Origin: an uncultured Clostridia bacterium
GTDB lineage: Bacteria; Bacillota; Clostridia; Christensenellales; Borkfalkiaceae
Direction of reading: 5' to 3'
DNA: 64,000 nt
Assembly (NCBI GenBank): GCA_947625025.1
Contig: CANQMQ010000006.1
Span: 21,486-85,485, forward strand
Shown here piece by piece: positions 16,287-27,328 of this stretch. Position 1 is the stretch's first letter, and the number at the start of each line of letters is the position of its first letter. The notes under the pieces were generated by a model, which ran no database searches, had not been told where the DNA came from, and was given only the letters and a program-made list of their open reading frames with translations. A program made the position numbers and the translations under genes.

Positions 16287-16401
16287 CCCACCCCTTGAGG
16301 GGTGGGTGCCCCGCAGGGGCAGAAGGGGTGATTCCTGATTGGAACCACATTGGAAACACCCCCTCAGTCACCTTCGGTGACAGCTCCCCCTCAAGGGGGA
16401 G
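16287..16401. repeat. Cluster of four short GC hairpins (intergenic repetitive element)
   Basis: Four consecutive stems occur without coding potential: CCCACCCC/GGGGTGGG (16287-16306), GCCCC/GGGGC (16308-16320), GTCACC/GGTGAC (16367-16381) and CTCCCCCT/AGGGGGAG (16384-16401). The GTCACCTTCGGTGAC core with flanking CTCCC blocks resembles dispersed intergenic elements I recall from gut Firmicutes. It fills the space between the YugP-like gene and the convergent ATPase gene. Confidence 0.65.
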
Positions 16402-16420
16402 CCAAGTGCTCCGTATAACC

Positions 16421-16447
16421 AAAAAGAACGGCCGTGGCCGTTCTTTT
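16421..16447. terminator. Bidirectional intrinsic terminator
   Basis: A near-perfect palindrome of AAAAGAACGGCC with GGCCGTTCTTTT lies between the convergent YugP-like and P-type ATPase genes, with T-rich tails in both directions. Confidence 0.85.
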
Positions 16448-16466
16448 CTTTGTAATGATACCCAAA

Positions 16467-19124
16467 TCAGTGCTTTTTCATGTGGAGGCGGAGGAAAATC
16501 TTGGAGACTTCGACGGCGGCAAGCGGGAAGAGGCAGAGCCCTATGATGATGAGGTACTGTTCCCAACTGAGGTAGATCATGCTGAAGAAATCCATAATGC
16601 CCGGCACGAAGAGCACGATGACGGCGACGAGGGCGGAGGCGCCCACGGCGAGGGCGAGTTGCGGGTTGTGCCCGTTCCCCTTTGCAAACGCAGACTGTGT
16701 ATTCGAGCGTTGGTTGGCGGCGTGCACGAGCTGGCTTCCCGCAATCGTCGCAAAGGACATCGTCATGGCCACCGCCTGTGAACCGTAACCGTATAACCCG
16801 ATAAAGTAGGCGGAGAGGGTTACGGCGGTGAGCAGGAACCCGTGGAAGAGCACCCGCCACACGAGGCTTGGCTCGAAGAGGGTGCCCGATTTGATGGGCG
16901 GCCGCTTCATGATGTCCTTATCGGCAGGGTCTACGCCGAGCCCGAGGGCGGGCAGGGTATCGGTGACGAGGTTGATGAGGAGCACGTGTACGGCAAGCAA
17001 AGGTGCGGGCAGCCCGAACACCGTTGCAAGGAACAGGATGAGAATTTCGGCGATGTTGCCCGCAAGCAGGAACTGCACCACCTTCTGGATGTTGGCGTAC
17101 ACCCTTCTGCCCTCGCGGACGGCCTGCTCGATGGTGGTGAAGTTGTTGTCGAGCAGAATGATATCCGAAGCGCTCTTGGCGACATCGGTGCCCGCGCCCA
17201 TCGCAACGCCGATATCGGCGGCCTTCAGGGCAGGGGAATCGTTGACGCCGTCCCCCGTCATGGAGGCAACTTCGCCCATGCGTTGCAGGGACTTGACGAT
17301 GCGGAGCTTATCGGAGGGCGAAACGCGGGCGTAGACCGAAGTGGTACCCACCACTTTATCGAGGTCGTCGTCGCTCATCGCCGCAAGTTCGGGGCCGGTG
17401 ACAACGGTATCCCCCTCGCGGAAGATCTTGAGGTCCCGTGCGATGGCGACGGCAGTCGTCTTGTGGTCGCCCGTGATCATGACGACGCGGATGCCCGCCG
17501 TGTGGCAGGATTCCACTGCCCCAATGACCTCGGTGCGCGGCGGATCGATCATGCAGGTGAGGCCCACGAATACGAGCCCCTCCTCGACGTTGTCTCCCTC
17601 CTTCGGGATGTAATCTACGGTGCCTACGGCATAGCCGAGGACGCGGAGCGCCATCTCGGAAGCCTGCTCCGCAAGGGACAAAATTTGGGAGCGTTCCTCC
17701 TCGGTGAGCGGGCGTATTTTGCTGCCGTCGAGGCAGGAAGTGCAGTGCGGCAAAAGTTCATCGATTGCACCCTTGGTGCAGACATGGTATGCCCCTTCGT
17801 GCTCTACGACGACAGACATCCTCTTCCTGTCCGAATCGAAGGGCTGCTCGAATACGCGCGGATTTTCCTCCTTCAAGCGGTCTGCATCGAGGCCGTATTT
17901 TTCGGCAAAGTATAAAAGCGCTCCCTCGGTGGGGTCTCCCAAGCACTCCCCCTCGCGGGTGGGGTCCTTGGCGGCATCGTTACAGAGTGCAGCGGCGTAT
18001 GCGAGTGCACGGAGCTCTTCGGTGAGCTCCCCTTCGGCATCCGAAAACGCCCCCGCCCCAACTTCCTGCATGGTGGCGTATTTCGTCACCGTCATGCGGT
18101 TGAGGGTGAGCGTACCCGTCTTATCGCAGCAGACGACGGTAGCGCTCCCCAACGTCTCTACGGCGGGCAGCGAACGCACGAGCGCCTGTTGCTTCGCCAT
18201 GCGTTGGACGCCGAGCGCCATGACGACGGTGGCCGTTGCGGGGAGCCCTTCGGGGATCACCGCAATGGCGAGGGAAATCGCCGTAAGCAGCGGTTGAAGC
18301 CAATTGGCCTGTACGCTCCAATCGGTGACCCGCAAATAGCTGATGCCGAGCATTACGAGGGCGATCACGACGCCTACAAGGGAAAGCGTCTTCCCTACGC
18401 CGTTCAGCTTCCGCTTGATGGGGGTTTCGAGTTCATCCGTCTCATCGAGCATGCCCGCAATGCTTCCCACTTCGGTGTGCATGCCCGTTGCCACGACGAC
18501 GCCCGTACCCGTGCCCGCCGTGCAGACAGAGGAGGAATATGCCATATTCGCCCTGTCTCCGAGGGCGGCATCCTCCTTGACGGGGGTTACCGTATCCTTT
18601 TCGACGGGAACGCTCTCCCCCGTGAGGGCGGATTCCTGTATCGCGAGGTTGGCCTCTTCGATGAGGCGCATATCCGCGGGGACGACGCACCCGTCTGCGA
18701 GGACGACGATGTCCCCGGGAACGAGTTCGGATGCCGCGAGAACGCACTCCTTGCCATCCCGCAGCACGCGGGCGGTGGGTGCGGTGAGGCTTCCGAGGGC
18801 GGCAAGGGCATCCGCCGCCTTCTTCTCCTGCACGATGCCAATGACGGCATTGAGAATGACGATCACAAAAATGACAACGGCTTCTGCCCATTCCTGAAAG
18901 ACGAGGGAAATGACGGCGGCAACGAGTAATATAATTACCATCACATCCTTGATCTGTTCCCAGAGCATTCTCCAAATGCTCTTCGGCTTCTTCTCTTTGA
19001 GGACGTTCCTGCCGTACTTTTCCCTACGGGCTTCCGCCTCCGAAGAAGTAAGCCCTGCGCGGGTGGTCTCGAGTTCTGTCAATACGTCGCCGAGCGGCGC
19101 CGCATGCCAATGTTTGCCTTCCAT
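16467..19124 (-). CDS. P-type calcium-translocating ATPase
   Basis: An 885-residue P-type ATPase of the SERCA/PMCA-like class, expected to export Ca2+ across the cytoplasmic membrane. It has the N-terminal cation-ATPase domain, the TGES-type actuator motif (ALTGESVPVEKD), the M4 ion-site motif VIPEGLPA, the phosphorylation site CCDKTGTLTLN near residue 333, the hinge TGDGVNDSPALK near 625, and the M6 motif NLVTDTLPALGLG whose Asn and Asp fit Ca2+ coordination. The C-terminal four-helix cation domain is complete. GGAGAAG precedes the start. It is monocistronic. Mn2+ or mixed specificity cannot be excluded. Confidence 0.92.
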   Translation of the reverse strand: MEGKHWHAAPLGDVLTELETTRAGLTSSEAEARREKYGRNVLKEKKPKSIWRMLWEQIKDVMVIILLVAAVISLVFQEWAEAVVIFVIVILNAVIGIVQEKKAADALAALGSLTAPTARVLRDGKECVLAASELVPGDIVVLADGCVVPADMRLIEEANLAIQESALTGESVPVEKDTVTPVKEDAALGDRANMAYSSSVCTAGTGTGVVVATGMHTEVGSIAGMLDETDELETPIKRKLNGVGKTLSLVGVVIALVMLGISYLRVTDWSVQANWLQPLLTAISLAIAVIPEGLPATATVVMALGVQRMAKQQALVRSLPAVETLGSATVVCCDKTGTLTLNRMTVTKYATMQEVGAGAFSDAEGELTEELRALAYAAALCNDAAKDPTREGECLGDPTEGALLYFAEKYGLDADRLKEENPRVFEQPFDSDRKRMSVVVEHEGAYHVCTKGAIDELLPHCTSCLDGSKIRPLTEEERSQILSLAEQASEMALRVLGYAVGTVDYIPKEGDNVEEGLVFVGLTCMIDPPRTEVIGAVESCHTAGIRVVMITGDHKTTAVAIARDLKIFREGDTVVTGPELAAMSDDDLDKVVGTTSVYARVSPSDKLRIVKSLQRMGEVASMTGDGVNDSPALKAADIGVAMGAGTDVAKSASDIILLDNNFTTIEQAVREGRRVYANIQKVVQFLLAGNIAEILILFLATVFGLPAPLLAVHVLLINLVTDTLPALGLGVDPADKDIMKRPPIKSGTLFEPSLVWRVLFHGFLLTAVTLSAYFIGLYGYGSQAVAMTMSFATIAGSQLVHAANQRSNTQSAFAKGNGHNPQLALAVGASALVAVIVLFVPGIMDFFSMIYLSWEQYLIIIGLCLFPLAAVEVSKIFLRLHMKKH

Positions 19125-19153
19125 GTTCTTCTCCGTATTGAAATCTTTCCTCT

Positions 19154-19182
19154 ATTATACCACAATGCGGCGAATAAGAAAA
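19154..19182 (-). promoter_or_regulatory. Probable promoter of the Ca2+ ATPase gene
   Basis: A perfect TATAAT on the minus strand, 30 bp before the start codon. The -35 region at 17 bp (TTTTCT) is poor and overlaps the T run of the upstream terminator. Confidence 0.55.
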
Positions 19183-19211
19183 CCGTTCGCGGGTAAAAAA
19201 CCCGCGAACGG
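19183..19211 (-). terminator. Intrinsic terminator of the collagen-like gene
   Basis: CCGTTCGCGGGT pairs with ACCCGCGAACGG, a 12-bp perfect stem, and is followed by TTTTCTTATT on the minus strand, 10 bp after the stop. Confidence 0.9.
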
Positions 19212-19221
19212 CGAAATTTTT

Positions 19222-19902
19222 TTAGGTGGCGAGCAGCCCTGCCGTGCGGAGATTATCGAGCAGCGTGTTGAGCGTCTCGGCGATCTCCTGCGTAGTGGTA
19301 TCGGCGGGGTTTGCGATATTGTCTACCGCCGCCGCGGGCGTGATCGTCGCATCCTGCCCTGCGGGACCTTGCGGACCTATGGGCCCCTGCGGCCCTGCGG
19401 GACCCTGCGGACCTGCTTCTCCCGTTGCCCCCGCAGGCCCAACGGGACCTGTGGGACCTGCGATGCCCTGTGCGCCCTGCGGACCCTGCGGACCCTGTGC
19501 GCCCTGCAAGCCCTGTACGCCTTGCGGGCCCGTCGCACCCGTGCCCCCCGTGGCGCCCGTTGCGCCGCGCGGAATGGTGAAGGTGAGAACGGCATTTTCG
19601 CCGCCCGTCGAAGTGACGGAAGCCGCCGTCCCGGGCTCTGCCGTTATCGTCTGGCCCACCGTAATGGTAGCGGGCCCTGTAGGACCTGTGGGCCCTTGGG
19701 GGCCTGCAGGGCCCGTGGGACCCGTGGCTCCCCGTATCGAGATCGTTCCCCCATTGCCATAGCCGTTGCACCCGCAACCGTTGTTATAGCCGTTGTTGTA
19801 GCCATAGCCGTTACCGTTGCACCCGCAACCGTTATTGGAACCGCTGTTGCCGCAAGTGCAGGGGCAATTCCCGCAAGTCTGGCAACGTCTGTAATAAATC
19901 AT
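19222..19902 (-). CDS. Collagen-like (Gly-X-Y) repeat protein
   Basis: A 226-residue protein. The N-terminus has clustered Cys ([13 protein letters not shown]) and Gly/Asn/Tyr-rich repeats ([11 protein letters not shown]). Residues about 58-78 are Gly-X-Y triplets ([14 protein letters not shown]), interrupted by a beta-like segment with [14 protein letters not shown] and LTFTIPRG, then about 70 more residues of triplets, and a short non-collagen C-terminus. There is no signal peptide; proteins of this type in spore formers are exosporium or surface filaments. AAGGAGG precedes the ATG. It is divergent from a GT2 glycosyltransferase that may glycosylate it. Confidence 0.85.
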   Translation of the reverse strand: MIYYRRCQTCGNCPCTCGNSGSNNGCGCNGNGYGYNNGYNNGCGCNGYGNGGTISIRGATGPTGPAGPQGPTGPTGPATITVGQTITAEPGTAASVTSTGGENAVLTFTIPRGATGATGGTGATGPQGVQGLQGAQGPQGPQGAQGIAGPTGPVGPAGATGEAGPQGPAGPQGPIGPQGPAGQDATITPAAAVDNIANPADTTTQEIAETLNTLLDNLRTAGLLAT

Positions 19903-20041
19903 TGGTTTTCCTCCTTACCCCTCTCGGGGCTCGGGCGAATACGCCCTACTTCATCATATCCAAAATGAGAAAAACCTGTTCCCCCTTTCAACAAAGAGGC
20001 GCATGCGGCATAGGTTGAAGGGGATACGGGAGGAGGCGGGT

Positions 20042-21076
20042 ATGAAATTATCGCTCTGCATGATCGTGCGGGATGAGGAAGAGGTGCTCGGGCAGTGCCT
20101 TCAGAGTGTGAGGCCGCTCGTGGAGGAGATCGTGATCTGCGATACGGGCTCCTTGGATTCGACCAAAAAAATTGCCGCAGGCTATGCGGATGTCCTCTTC
20201 GATGTCTTGTGGGAGGACAACTTCGCACGGGCGCGCAACGCTTCCTTTTCCAAGGCATCGGGAGATTACATTCTATGGCTCGACGCCGACGACGTTGTAA
20301 CCCCCAAAAATGCCGCAAGGCTTCTGCGCCTCAAGGAGCGATTGGAGCGCGATTCGCCCGATACCGTATTCTGCCCCTACCGTTCGGGCGGGCTGTGCTA
20401 TGAGCGGGAGCGCATTCTCAAAAACGACCCCCGCGCCCTCTGGAGAGGCAGGGTGCATGAGTGCATCGTCCCCTTCGGGAAGGTCGTGCACGATTCGTTT
20501 ACGGTAACCCACCTGCAGAGCGGAAAGCCGCGGGGCGGGCGAAACCTCGAAATTTACAGAAAGTGGAGTGCGGAGGAGGAATTCTCGGGGCGGGATTGCT
20601 TCTACTTCGGGCGCGAACTCTTCTATGCGGGGCTGTATGAGGAGGCCGAAACGTGGCTGGATCGGTGTATTGCGGGGGACGGGTGGTACGTCAATAAAAT
20701 TGAGGCGTGTAAGGTGCTCTCCCAATGTTTTGAACAGCAGGGGAAGATAGAAGAGGCCCTTTCTGCACTCTATTCGAGTTTCAACTTCGGGGAGCCGCGG
20801 GCCTCCGTGCTCTGCGAAATTGCCCGTATTCTCTCCCCTACCCGAAAACGGGAGGCGGTGTTTTGGTATGAAGCCGCCCTCAAATGCCGTGACCATACGG
20901 AAGATGGTGACTTCGAAGAGCCTGCCTGCCGCGGCATCGTGCCCACTTTGGGGCTTACCGCCCTCTACTACGCCCTCGGAGACCAAATAAAATCCCTCGA
21001 ATACCATAAAAAATCGGAGGCTCTCGCCCCCGATCATCCGTCCGTTCTCTATAACAAAAAATTCTTTGGGGAATGA
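20042..21076 (+). CDS. Family 2 glycosyltransferase with C-terminal TPR-like region
   Basis: A 344-residue cytoplasmic glycosyltransferase. The GT-A fold starts at once with LSLCMIVRDEEEVLGQCL, followed by VICDTGSLDST and the metal-binding DxD in LWLDADDVV near residue 82. The second half is helical with tetratricopeptide-like content (YAGLYEEAETWLDRCI, KVLSQCFEQQGKIEEALS), as in GT2 enzymes that glycosylate proteins. The start at 20042 has GGAGG seven bases upstream; in-frame codons before it lack a site. It ends 3 bp from the convergent guaA stop. The acceptor is unproven; the collagen-like protein next door is a candidate. Confidence 0.85.
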   Translation: MKLSLCMIVRDEEEVLGQCLQSVRPLVEEIVICDTGSLDSTKKIAAGYADVLFDVLWEDNFARARNASFSKASGDYILWLDADDVVTPKNAARLLRLKERLERDSPDTVFCPYRSGGLCYERERILKNDPRALWRGRVHECIVPFGKVVHDSFTVTHLQSGKPRGGRNLEIYRKWSAEEEFSGRDCFYFGRELFYAGLYEEAETWLDRCIAGDGWYVNKIEACKVLSQCFEQQGKIEEALSALYSSFNFGEPRASVLCEIARILSPTRKREAVFWYEAALKCRDHTEDGDFEEPACRGIVPTLGLTALYYALGDQIKSLEYHKKSEALAPDHPSVLYNKKFFGE

Positions 21077-21079
21077 CCC

Positions 21080-22615
21080 TCACTCCCATTCGATGGTGGC
21101 GGGGGGTTTGGAGGTGATATCGTAGACGACGCGGTTGGCGTGTTTCACCTCCCCCGTAATGCGGGCGGAGACCTTTTCGAGCACCTCAAAGGGAATGCGT
21201 GCCCAATCGGCCGTCATGGCGTCTACGCTCGTGACTGCACGGAGGGCGATCACGTTTTCGTAGGTGCGGGAATCCCCCTGTACCCCGACCGTCTTGCTAT
21301 CCGTGAGGACGGCGAAGTACTGCCAGATCTCCTTCTGCAGCCCCGCCCTCTGCACTTCCTCACAGAAGATGCAATCGGCATCGCGGAGGGTAGCGAGTTT
21401 CTCCTCCGTCACCTCCCCCATAATGCGGATGGCGAGTGCGGGCCCCGGGCAGGGTTGCCGCCAAATGACGAAATTGGGGAGACCGAGCTCCTCTCCCACC
21501 TTCCGCACTTCGTCCTTGAAGAGGTCTCTGAGGGGCTCGATGATTTCCTTGAAATCCACGACGTCGGGCAGCCCACCAACGTTGTGGTGGCTCTTAATGA
21601 CGGCGCTCTTCCCCTTTCCGCTCTCCACGACGTCGGGGTAGATGGTGCCCTGCACCAAGAAATCGACGGCGCCTATCTTTTTGGCCTCCTCTTCGAATAC
21701 CTTGATGAAGGCCGCGCCAATGATTTTCCGCTTCTGTTCGGGGTCGGTTACCCCCTTCAGCGCATCCAAAAACCGCTTGCGGGCATCGGCTACGATGAGG
21801 TTCATGCCGAGGGTACCGCGGAAGATGCGCACGACTTCCTCCACTTCACCCTTCCTGTGGAGGCCGTGATCGACGAATACACAGGTGAGGTTGTGCCCCG
21901 CCACCCGATGGACGAGCGTGGCGGCGACGGCCGAATCGACGCCGCCCGAGAGCGCCAACAGCACCTTTTTTCCCCCGATTTTCTCCCTCAGGATATTGAT
22001 CTCATCCTTCACGAAGCCGGAAATCGTCCAATCCTTCTTCGCGCCGCAGACATCGCATAAAAAATCATCGAGCATCAACTGCCCGTATTCGGTGTGCACG
22101 ACTTCGGGGTGGAACTGCACGCCGTAGATCTTGCGCTTTACGTCCCCGAACATGGCGACGGGGCAATTTTCGGTATACCCGAGCACCTCAAAGCCTTCGG
22201 GAAGCGTTTCGATACGGTCTCGATGGCTCATCCAACATACGCTTTCCGTCTCGATACCCCCAGACATGGGTGTCTCCTTTTGTATGATGAGCGTACGTTT
22301 TCCGTATTCGCCGTGCTCTGAGGGGACGACGCTTGCGCCCAAGGTGTGGGCGATGAGCTGGGCACCGTAGCAGATGCCGAGGATGGGGATCCCGAGCGAA
22401 AATAGTTGCTCGGGGACGCGCGGCGCGTTCTCTTCATAGACGCTCTCCGGCCCGCCCGTAAAGATGATGCCGATCGGTGCATATTCCTCGATTTCCGCAA
22501 GCGGCATATCCGCGGGCTTCAAATCGCAAAAGACGCAGCGCTCCCGCACCCGCCGTGCGATGAGCTGGCTGTACTGTCCGCCGAAATCGAGGATCAAAAT
22601 TTTCTGATGTTGCAT
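21080..22615 (-). CDS. guaA: GMP synthase (glutamine-hydrolysing)
   Basis: A 511-residue GMP synthase converting XMP, ATP and glutamine to GMP. The class I amidotransferase domain has the nucleophile Cys in [13 protein letters not shown] near residue 80 and the His/Glu pair in [14 protein letters not shown]. The PP-loop ATP pyrophosphatase motif is [13 protein letters not shown] near 225, and the C-terminal dimerisation domain ends in the conserved [13 protein letters not shown] precedes the ATG. It lies 10 bp after a helical protein gene and in the same region as guaB, completing IMP to GMP. I see no purine riboswitch fold upstream. Confidence 0.97.
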   Translation of the reverse strand: MQHQKILILDFGGQYSQLIARRVRERCVFCDLKPADMPLAEIEEYAPIGIIFTGGPESVYEENAPRVPEQLFSLGIPILGICYGAQLIAHTLGASVVPSEHGEYGKRTLIIQKETPMSGGIETESVCWMSHRDRIETLPEGFEVLGYTENCPVAMFGDVKRKIYGVQFHPEVVHTEYGQLMLDDFLCDVCGAKKDWTISGFVKDEINILREKIGGKKVLLALSGGVDSAVAATLVHRVAGHNLTCVFVDHGLHRKGEVEEVVRIFRGTLGMNLIVADARKRFLDALKGVTDPEQKRKIIGAAFIKVFEEEAKKIGAVDFLVQGTIYPDVVESGKGKSAVIKSHHNVGGLPDVVDFKEIIEPLRDLFKDEVRKVGEELGLPNFVIWRQPCPGPALAIRIMGEVTEEKLATLRDADCIFCEEVQRAGLQKEIWQYFAVLTDSKTVGVQGDSRTYENVIALRAVTSVDAMTADWARIPFEVLEKVSARITGEVKHANRVVYDITSKPPATIEWE

Positions 22616-22625
22616 GGTTTTTTCC

Positions 22626-23360
22626 TTAAATTTTTACGTCGGGATGGGTCGAGCGAAAGATGGCGAGCATGTTACCGCCGTCCATCCCCTTTGCCTTGAG
22701 CTGTGCATAGCGTTCGCGCGCACCTTTGACGCCCTTTGCGATGGCCGTGAGCGCCCAATACGCCGCAAACTCCGCGTTGCGCTGCGCATCTGTGCTGTCC
22801 CCGCCGATGCGGCCCCTGTTGACGGATTTGAATTCGCACAGACGGGAAAGTTCGAGATAGGCGGCGTCGTAGCCGTTATTTGCCGCCGCAGTGTACTCCT
22901 TCTCCGCCCACTGCATGCTGCGGTGATCCTCACTCCACTCCTGGAATGCGCCGAGGCCCGGTGTGACCGTATTGAACCGCCACCCGAGTTCGAACTCATA
23001 GCAGTGGCCGAGAAGATAGTGCGCCTCGCCGAGGAGCTGCATGCGGCCGTGCGCTCCGTATGCATTGACTGCCCACTCCAACAGGGTGACCGCCGCGTCG
23101 ATCCCGTAACCCGCGGCATTGTAACCGAGCCCCCGCGCGGAACGGTTGGCGTTCACATCCAACTGCGTACCCTTGAGGCGGGGATCGCGGGCGATGATGT
23201 AGCGTGCGAGCTTGATGCCCGCGTCATAGTCTCTATCCCCCATCGCGCAGTAGAGTTGAAAGATCTCGTTCGATACGGGAAAGCGCGCGATATCCTTCAC
23301 ATAGACGGGCACCGAGACATGCCTCGTTTCAGGAAGATCTTTGATGGTATATGCAGACAT
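22626..23360 (-). CDS. Hypothetical helical-repeat (Sel1/TPR-like) protein
   Basis: A 244-residue soluble protein with no signal peptide. Alanine- and Tyr-rich helical hairpins such as [28 protein letters not shown] and [19 protein letters not shown] suggest a Sel1 or TPR-like superhelix, but no clear family name can be given. The ATG at 23360 was chosen for the GGGGGG just upstream. It is 10 bp from guaA and probably co-transcribed with it; its relation to GMP synthesis is unknown. Confidence 0.6.
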   Translation of the reverse strand: MSAYTIKDLPETRHVSVPVYVKDIARFPVSNEIFQLYCAMGDRDYDAGIKLARYIIARDPRLKGTQLDVNANRSARGLGYNAAGYGIDAAVTLLEWAVNAYGAHGRMQLLGEAHYLLGHCYEFELGWRFNTVTPGLGAFQEWSEDHRSMQWAEKEYTAAANNGYDAAYLELSRLCEFKSVNRGRIGGDSTDAQRNAEFAAYWALTAIAKGVKGARERYAQLKAKGMDGGNMLAIFRSTHPDVKI

Positions 23361-23431
23361 GGTACCCCCCAATCGCGTTTCTTGCTTCAAATACCTCAAA
23401 GTTTTTGAGGCGGAAAAGTTCTTTCTTTTTC

Positions 23432-23457
23432 AAAAACGCCCGATGGGCGGGCGTTTT
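23432..23457 (-). terminator. Intrinsic terminator of guaB
   Basis: AAAACGCCCG pairs with CGGGCGTTTT around a 5-base loop, with a T-rich tail on the minus strand, directly after the guaB stop. Confidence 0.85.
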
Positions 23458-23461
23458 CCGT

Positions 23462-25532
<2,071 letters not shown>

Positions 25533-25552
25533 TTGCATCCCTTGTTCATTCC

Positions 25553-25581
25553 ATTTTAGCATACACCGCAAAAAATTGCAA
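25553..25581 (-). promoter_or_regulatory. Promoter of the membrane protein-guaB operon
   Basis: On the minus strand, TTGCAA, 17 bp, TAAAAT, 21 bp before the start codon. Confidence 0.7.
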
Positions 25582-25596
25582 TCGAATCCGCGCGGT

Positions 25597-25626
25597 TTGT
25601 CATGAATAAATGCCGTTTTTCATAAT
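25597..25626 (+). promoter_or_regulatory. Possible promoter of the lipoprotein gene at 25634
   Basis: TTGTCA, 18 bp, CATAAT. The -10 box ends only 7 bp before the ATG, so this transcript would have almost no leader, although an AGGAT sits between them. Weak evidence. Confidence 0.4.
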
Positions 25627-25633
25627 TTAGGAT

Positions 25634-26296
25634 ATGAAAAAGTTTGCCGTGCTGTTTACAGCGCTCACCCTCCCCCTCCTGCTTTTCACCCTCACTTCCT
25701 GCAAGCGGAGCTACGATTACGCCGCCCATCTCTCCGAAGTAAGGAGCGATCTCTTCCTCTGCCATGCGGAGGAATTCGATTTTACGCTCGCCTGCCTCTC
25801 CCGTGAATACCCCTATGCGCAGGATGGCATCGCATGCCCCCGCACGGATACGGTGGAGATCGAAGTGAAGTTCAAAGAGCAGGTGCAGAGCGCAACCGTC
25901 ACCGTGCTCGGGGAAGCCGAATACGGCGGCGAACTCTCCTACCGCAACACCAAGGACGATTGGTATTACTCGGTGGGCGTCTCGAAGTTTCCCGAAGGGC
26001 AAATCTCCGTGCGCATCCGTTGGGAGGACAGCGAGCGGGAGATCGCGGCAACTTCGGTAAAGACGGAACACACCCTCACCCCCGAGGCCGCCCTCGACTG
26101 CGCCGTGAAGGCCGAACAAAATACCATCGAGGCCCTCACCGTAAACAAACAATTCTTCGGGGAATTCCGCGTAAGGCTCCTGCGGCGAGACAAGAATTAC
26201 TACTATGTGGGCATCGTTGCAACGGACGGGCATACCGTATCCCTCCTCCTCGATGCCGAAAGCGGCAATGTGCTTGCCCGAAGGGAGAGCGCATAG
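25634..26296 (+). CDS. Small lipoprotein of unknown function
   Basis: A 220-residue predicted lipoprotein: a Lys-Lys start, a hydrophobic core and the lipobox LTSC at about residues 20-23, giving a membrane-anchored extracytoplasmic protein. The mature part has beta-rich segments (DTVEIEVKFKEQVQSATVTV, QISVRIRWED) and ends with a PepSY-like phrase, YYYVGIVATDGHTVSLLLD followed by AESGNVL. A PepSY-type domain is possible but not proven. It is followed by the NlpC/P60-like gene in the same direction, which has its own promoter. Confidence 0.7.
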   Translation: MKKFAVLFTALTLPLLLFTLTSCKRSYDYAAHLSEVRSDLFLCHAEEFDFTLACLSREYPYAQDGIACPRTDTVEIEVKFKEQVQSATVTVLGEAEYGGELSYRNTKDDWYYSVGVSKFPEGQISVRIRWEDSEREIAATSVKTEHTLTPEAALDCAVKAEQNTIEALTVNKQFFGEFRVRLLRRDKNYYYVGIVATDGHTVSLLLDAESGNVLARRESA

Positions 26297-26315
26297 CCCT
26301 TCTTCAAAAGAATGC

Positions 26316-26344
26316 TTGACAGGGCCGCCGCCCCATGCTATAAT
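26316..26344 (+). promoter_or_regulatory. Consensus promoter directly before a GTG start
   Basis: TTGACA, 17 bp, TATAAT. The expected transcription start (about 26351) coincides with the GTG at 26352, so the mRNA may be leaderless. Confidence 0.8.
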
Positions 26345-26351
26345 ATTGTCC

Positions 26352-27257
26352 GTGAAAGGCAAGAAATATAAAAAACCATATCGAAAAACGCGGATCTTCC
26401 TCTCCGTGATGCTCGCATTCCTCGTATTCTTGGCGCTGTGCGACGGCGTATGCCTCTACGGTGCCGCCACCTGTGACAACATCGCCCGCACCCTTCCCCC
26501 CTATCCGAGGGTGGATATCACGGGCATCCTCCAAAGGGACAGGAGCACGTGGACGGAGGAGGATTACAATGTCCTCGAGCGGCAGACGGGGCTGCTCCTC
26601 AAGGAGGCGGTGGACGACGTCGCCGAAGCGGATGGCAACAATGCTCTGCTCGACTTCCAAAATGCCTTCTTCTTCGAGGGAGAGCGGCGGCACGACCCCG
26701 TGGTGGAATACGTCGTCTACCACGATTATCTCTACGACCCCGAGGCGAAGGAGGTATACACCGCCCCCATCGCAAAGCTCGAGCCGGGGGACGTGCTCGT
26801 CTCCACCACCAGCCATACCGTAGGGTGGAACAACGGACATGCCGCCCTCGTACTCACCGAAAATCGGCTGTTGCAATCCATTATGGTAGGCACGGACAGC
26901 ACCATCAGCAGTAGCTCTTCCGCAAACGGCGTCGTGTATTTCCAAAAATCGACCAACTTCATGGTGCTCCGCCTCAAGGGTGCCGATGCCGCAAAGCGCC
27001 TCGAAATTGCCAATGCGGCGGAAAAGAACCTCGTGGGCATCCCCTACCACTTCACGGCGGGCGTCTTTACCCCCAAGGACCAGGGCGAGCACCCCGTGGA
27101 TACCTTCTGCTCCCACCTCGTTTGGCAGGCCTTCAAGAATTTCGGTTACGATATCGATGGGGACGGCGGACCCGTCTGCACCCCGCGGGATATCTCCCTC
27201 AGTGACTGCTTCGACGTCGTTCAGGTCTACGGCTTCGACCCCGATAAATTGTGGTAA
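26352..27257 (+). CDS. Permuted NlpC/P60 (YiiX-like) papain-fold protein
   Basis: A 301-residue membrane-anchored protein. After a basic start (KGKKYKKPYRKTR) a hydrophobic helix spans about residues 15-38. The catalytic region reads PGDVLVSTTSH, then NNGHAALVL with the candidate His, and later DTFCSHLVWQAF with the candidate Cys; His before Cys is the order of circularly permuted NlpC/P60 proteins such as YiiX. These act on peptidoglycan peptides or other amide/ester bonds. The GTG at 26352 was chosen because translation in this frame from there gives the basic anchor; the next Met (26409) is inside the helix. No ribosome site is visible. Confidence 0.72.
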   Translation: MKGKKYKKPYRKTRIFLSVMLAFLVFLALCDGVCLYGAATCDNIARTLPPYPRVDITGILQRDRSTWTEEDYNVLERQTGLLLKEAVDDVAEADGNNALLDFQNAFFFEGERRHDPVVEYVVYHDYLYDPEAKEVYTAPIAKLEPGDVLVSTTSHTVGWNNGHAALVLTENRLLQSIMVGTDSTISSSSSANGVVYFQKSTNFMVLRLKGADAAKRLEIANAAEKNLVGIPYHFTAGVFTPKDQGEHPVDTFCSHLVWQAFKNFGYDIDGDGGPVCTPRDISLSDCFDVVQVYGFDPDKLW

Positions 27258-27282
27258 TTCCTTCATAAAAATTTGCATGCAA

Positions 27283-27309
27283 AAAGAGCGGGCGATGGCC
27301 CGCTCTTTT
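27283..27309. terminator. Bidirectional intrinsic terminator
   Basis: AAAGAGCGGGC-GATG-GCCCGCTCTTT is a perfect 11-bp stem between the converging NlpC/P60-like gene and the 1735-residue lipoprotein gene, with A and T runs at both ends. Confidence 0.92.
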
Positions 27310-27328
27310 AGTGCTGTGTTTTAGCTTC

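Noticed and set aside
23393..23409. Hairpin CCTCAAA-GTT-TTTGAGG upstream of the helical-repeat gene
   Set aside because: A short AT-containing stem with no T run; not convincing as a terminator or regulatory element.
22616..23461. Purine riboswitch upstream of guaA or guaB
   Set aside because: The gaps before guaA (10 bp) and guaB (overlap) are too short, and no purine aptamer core was seen before the preceding genes.
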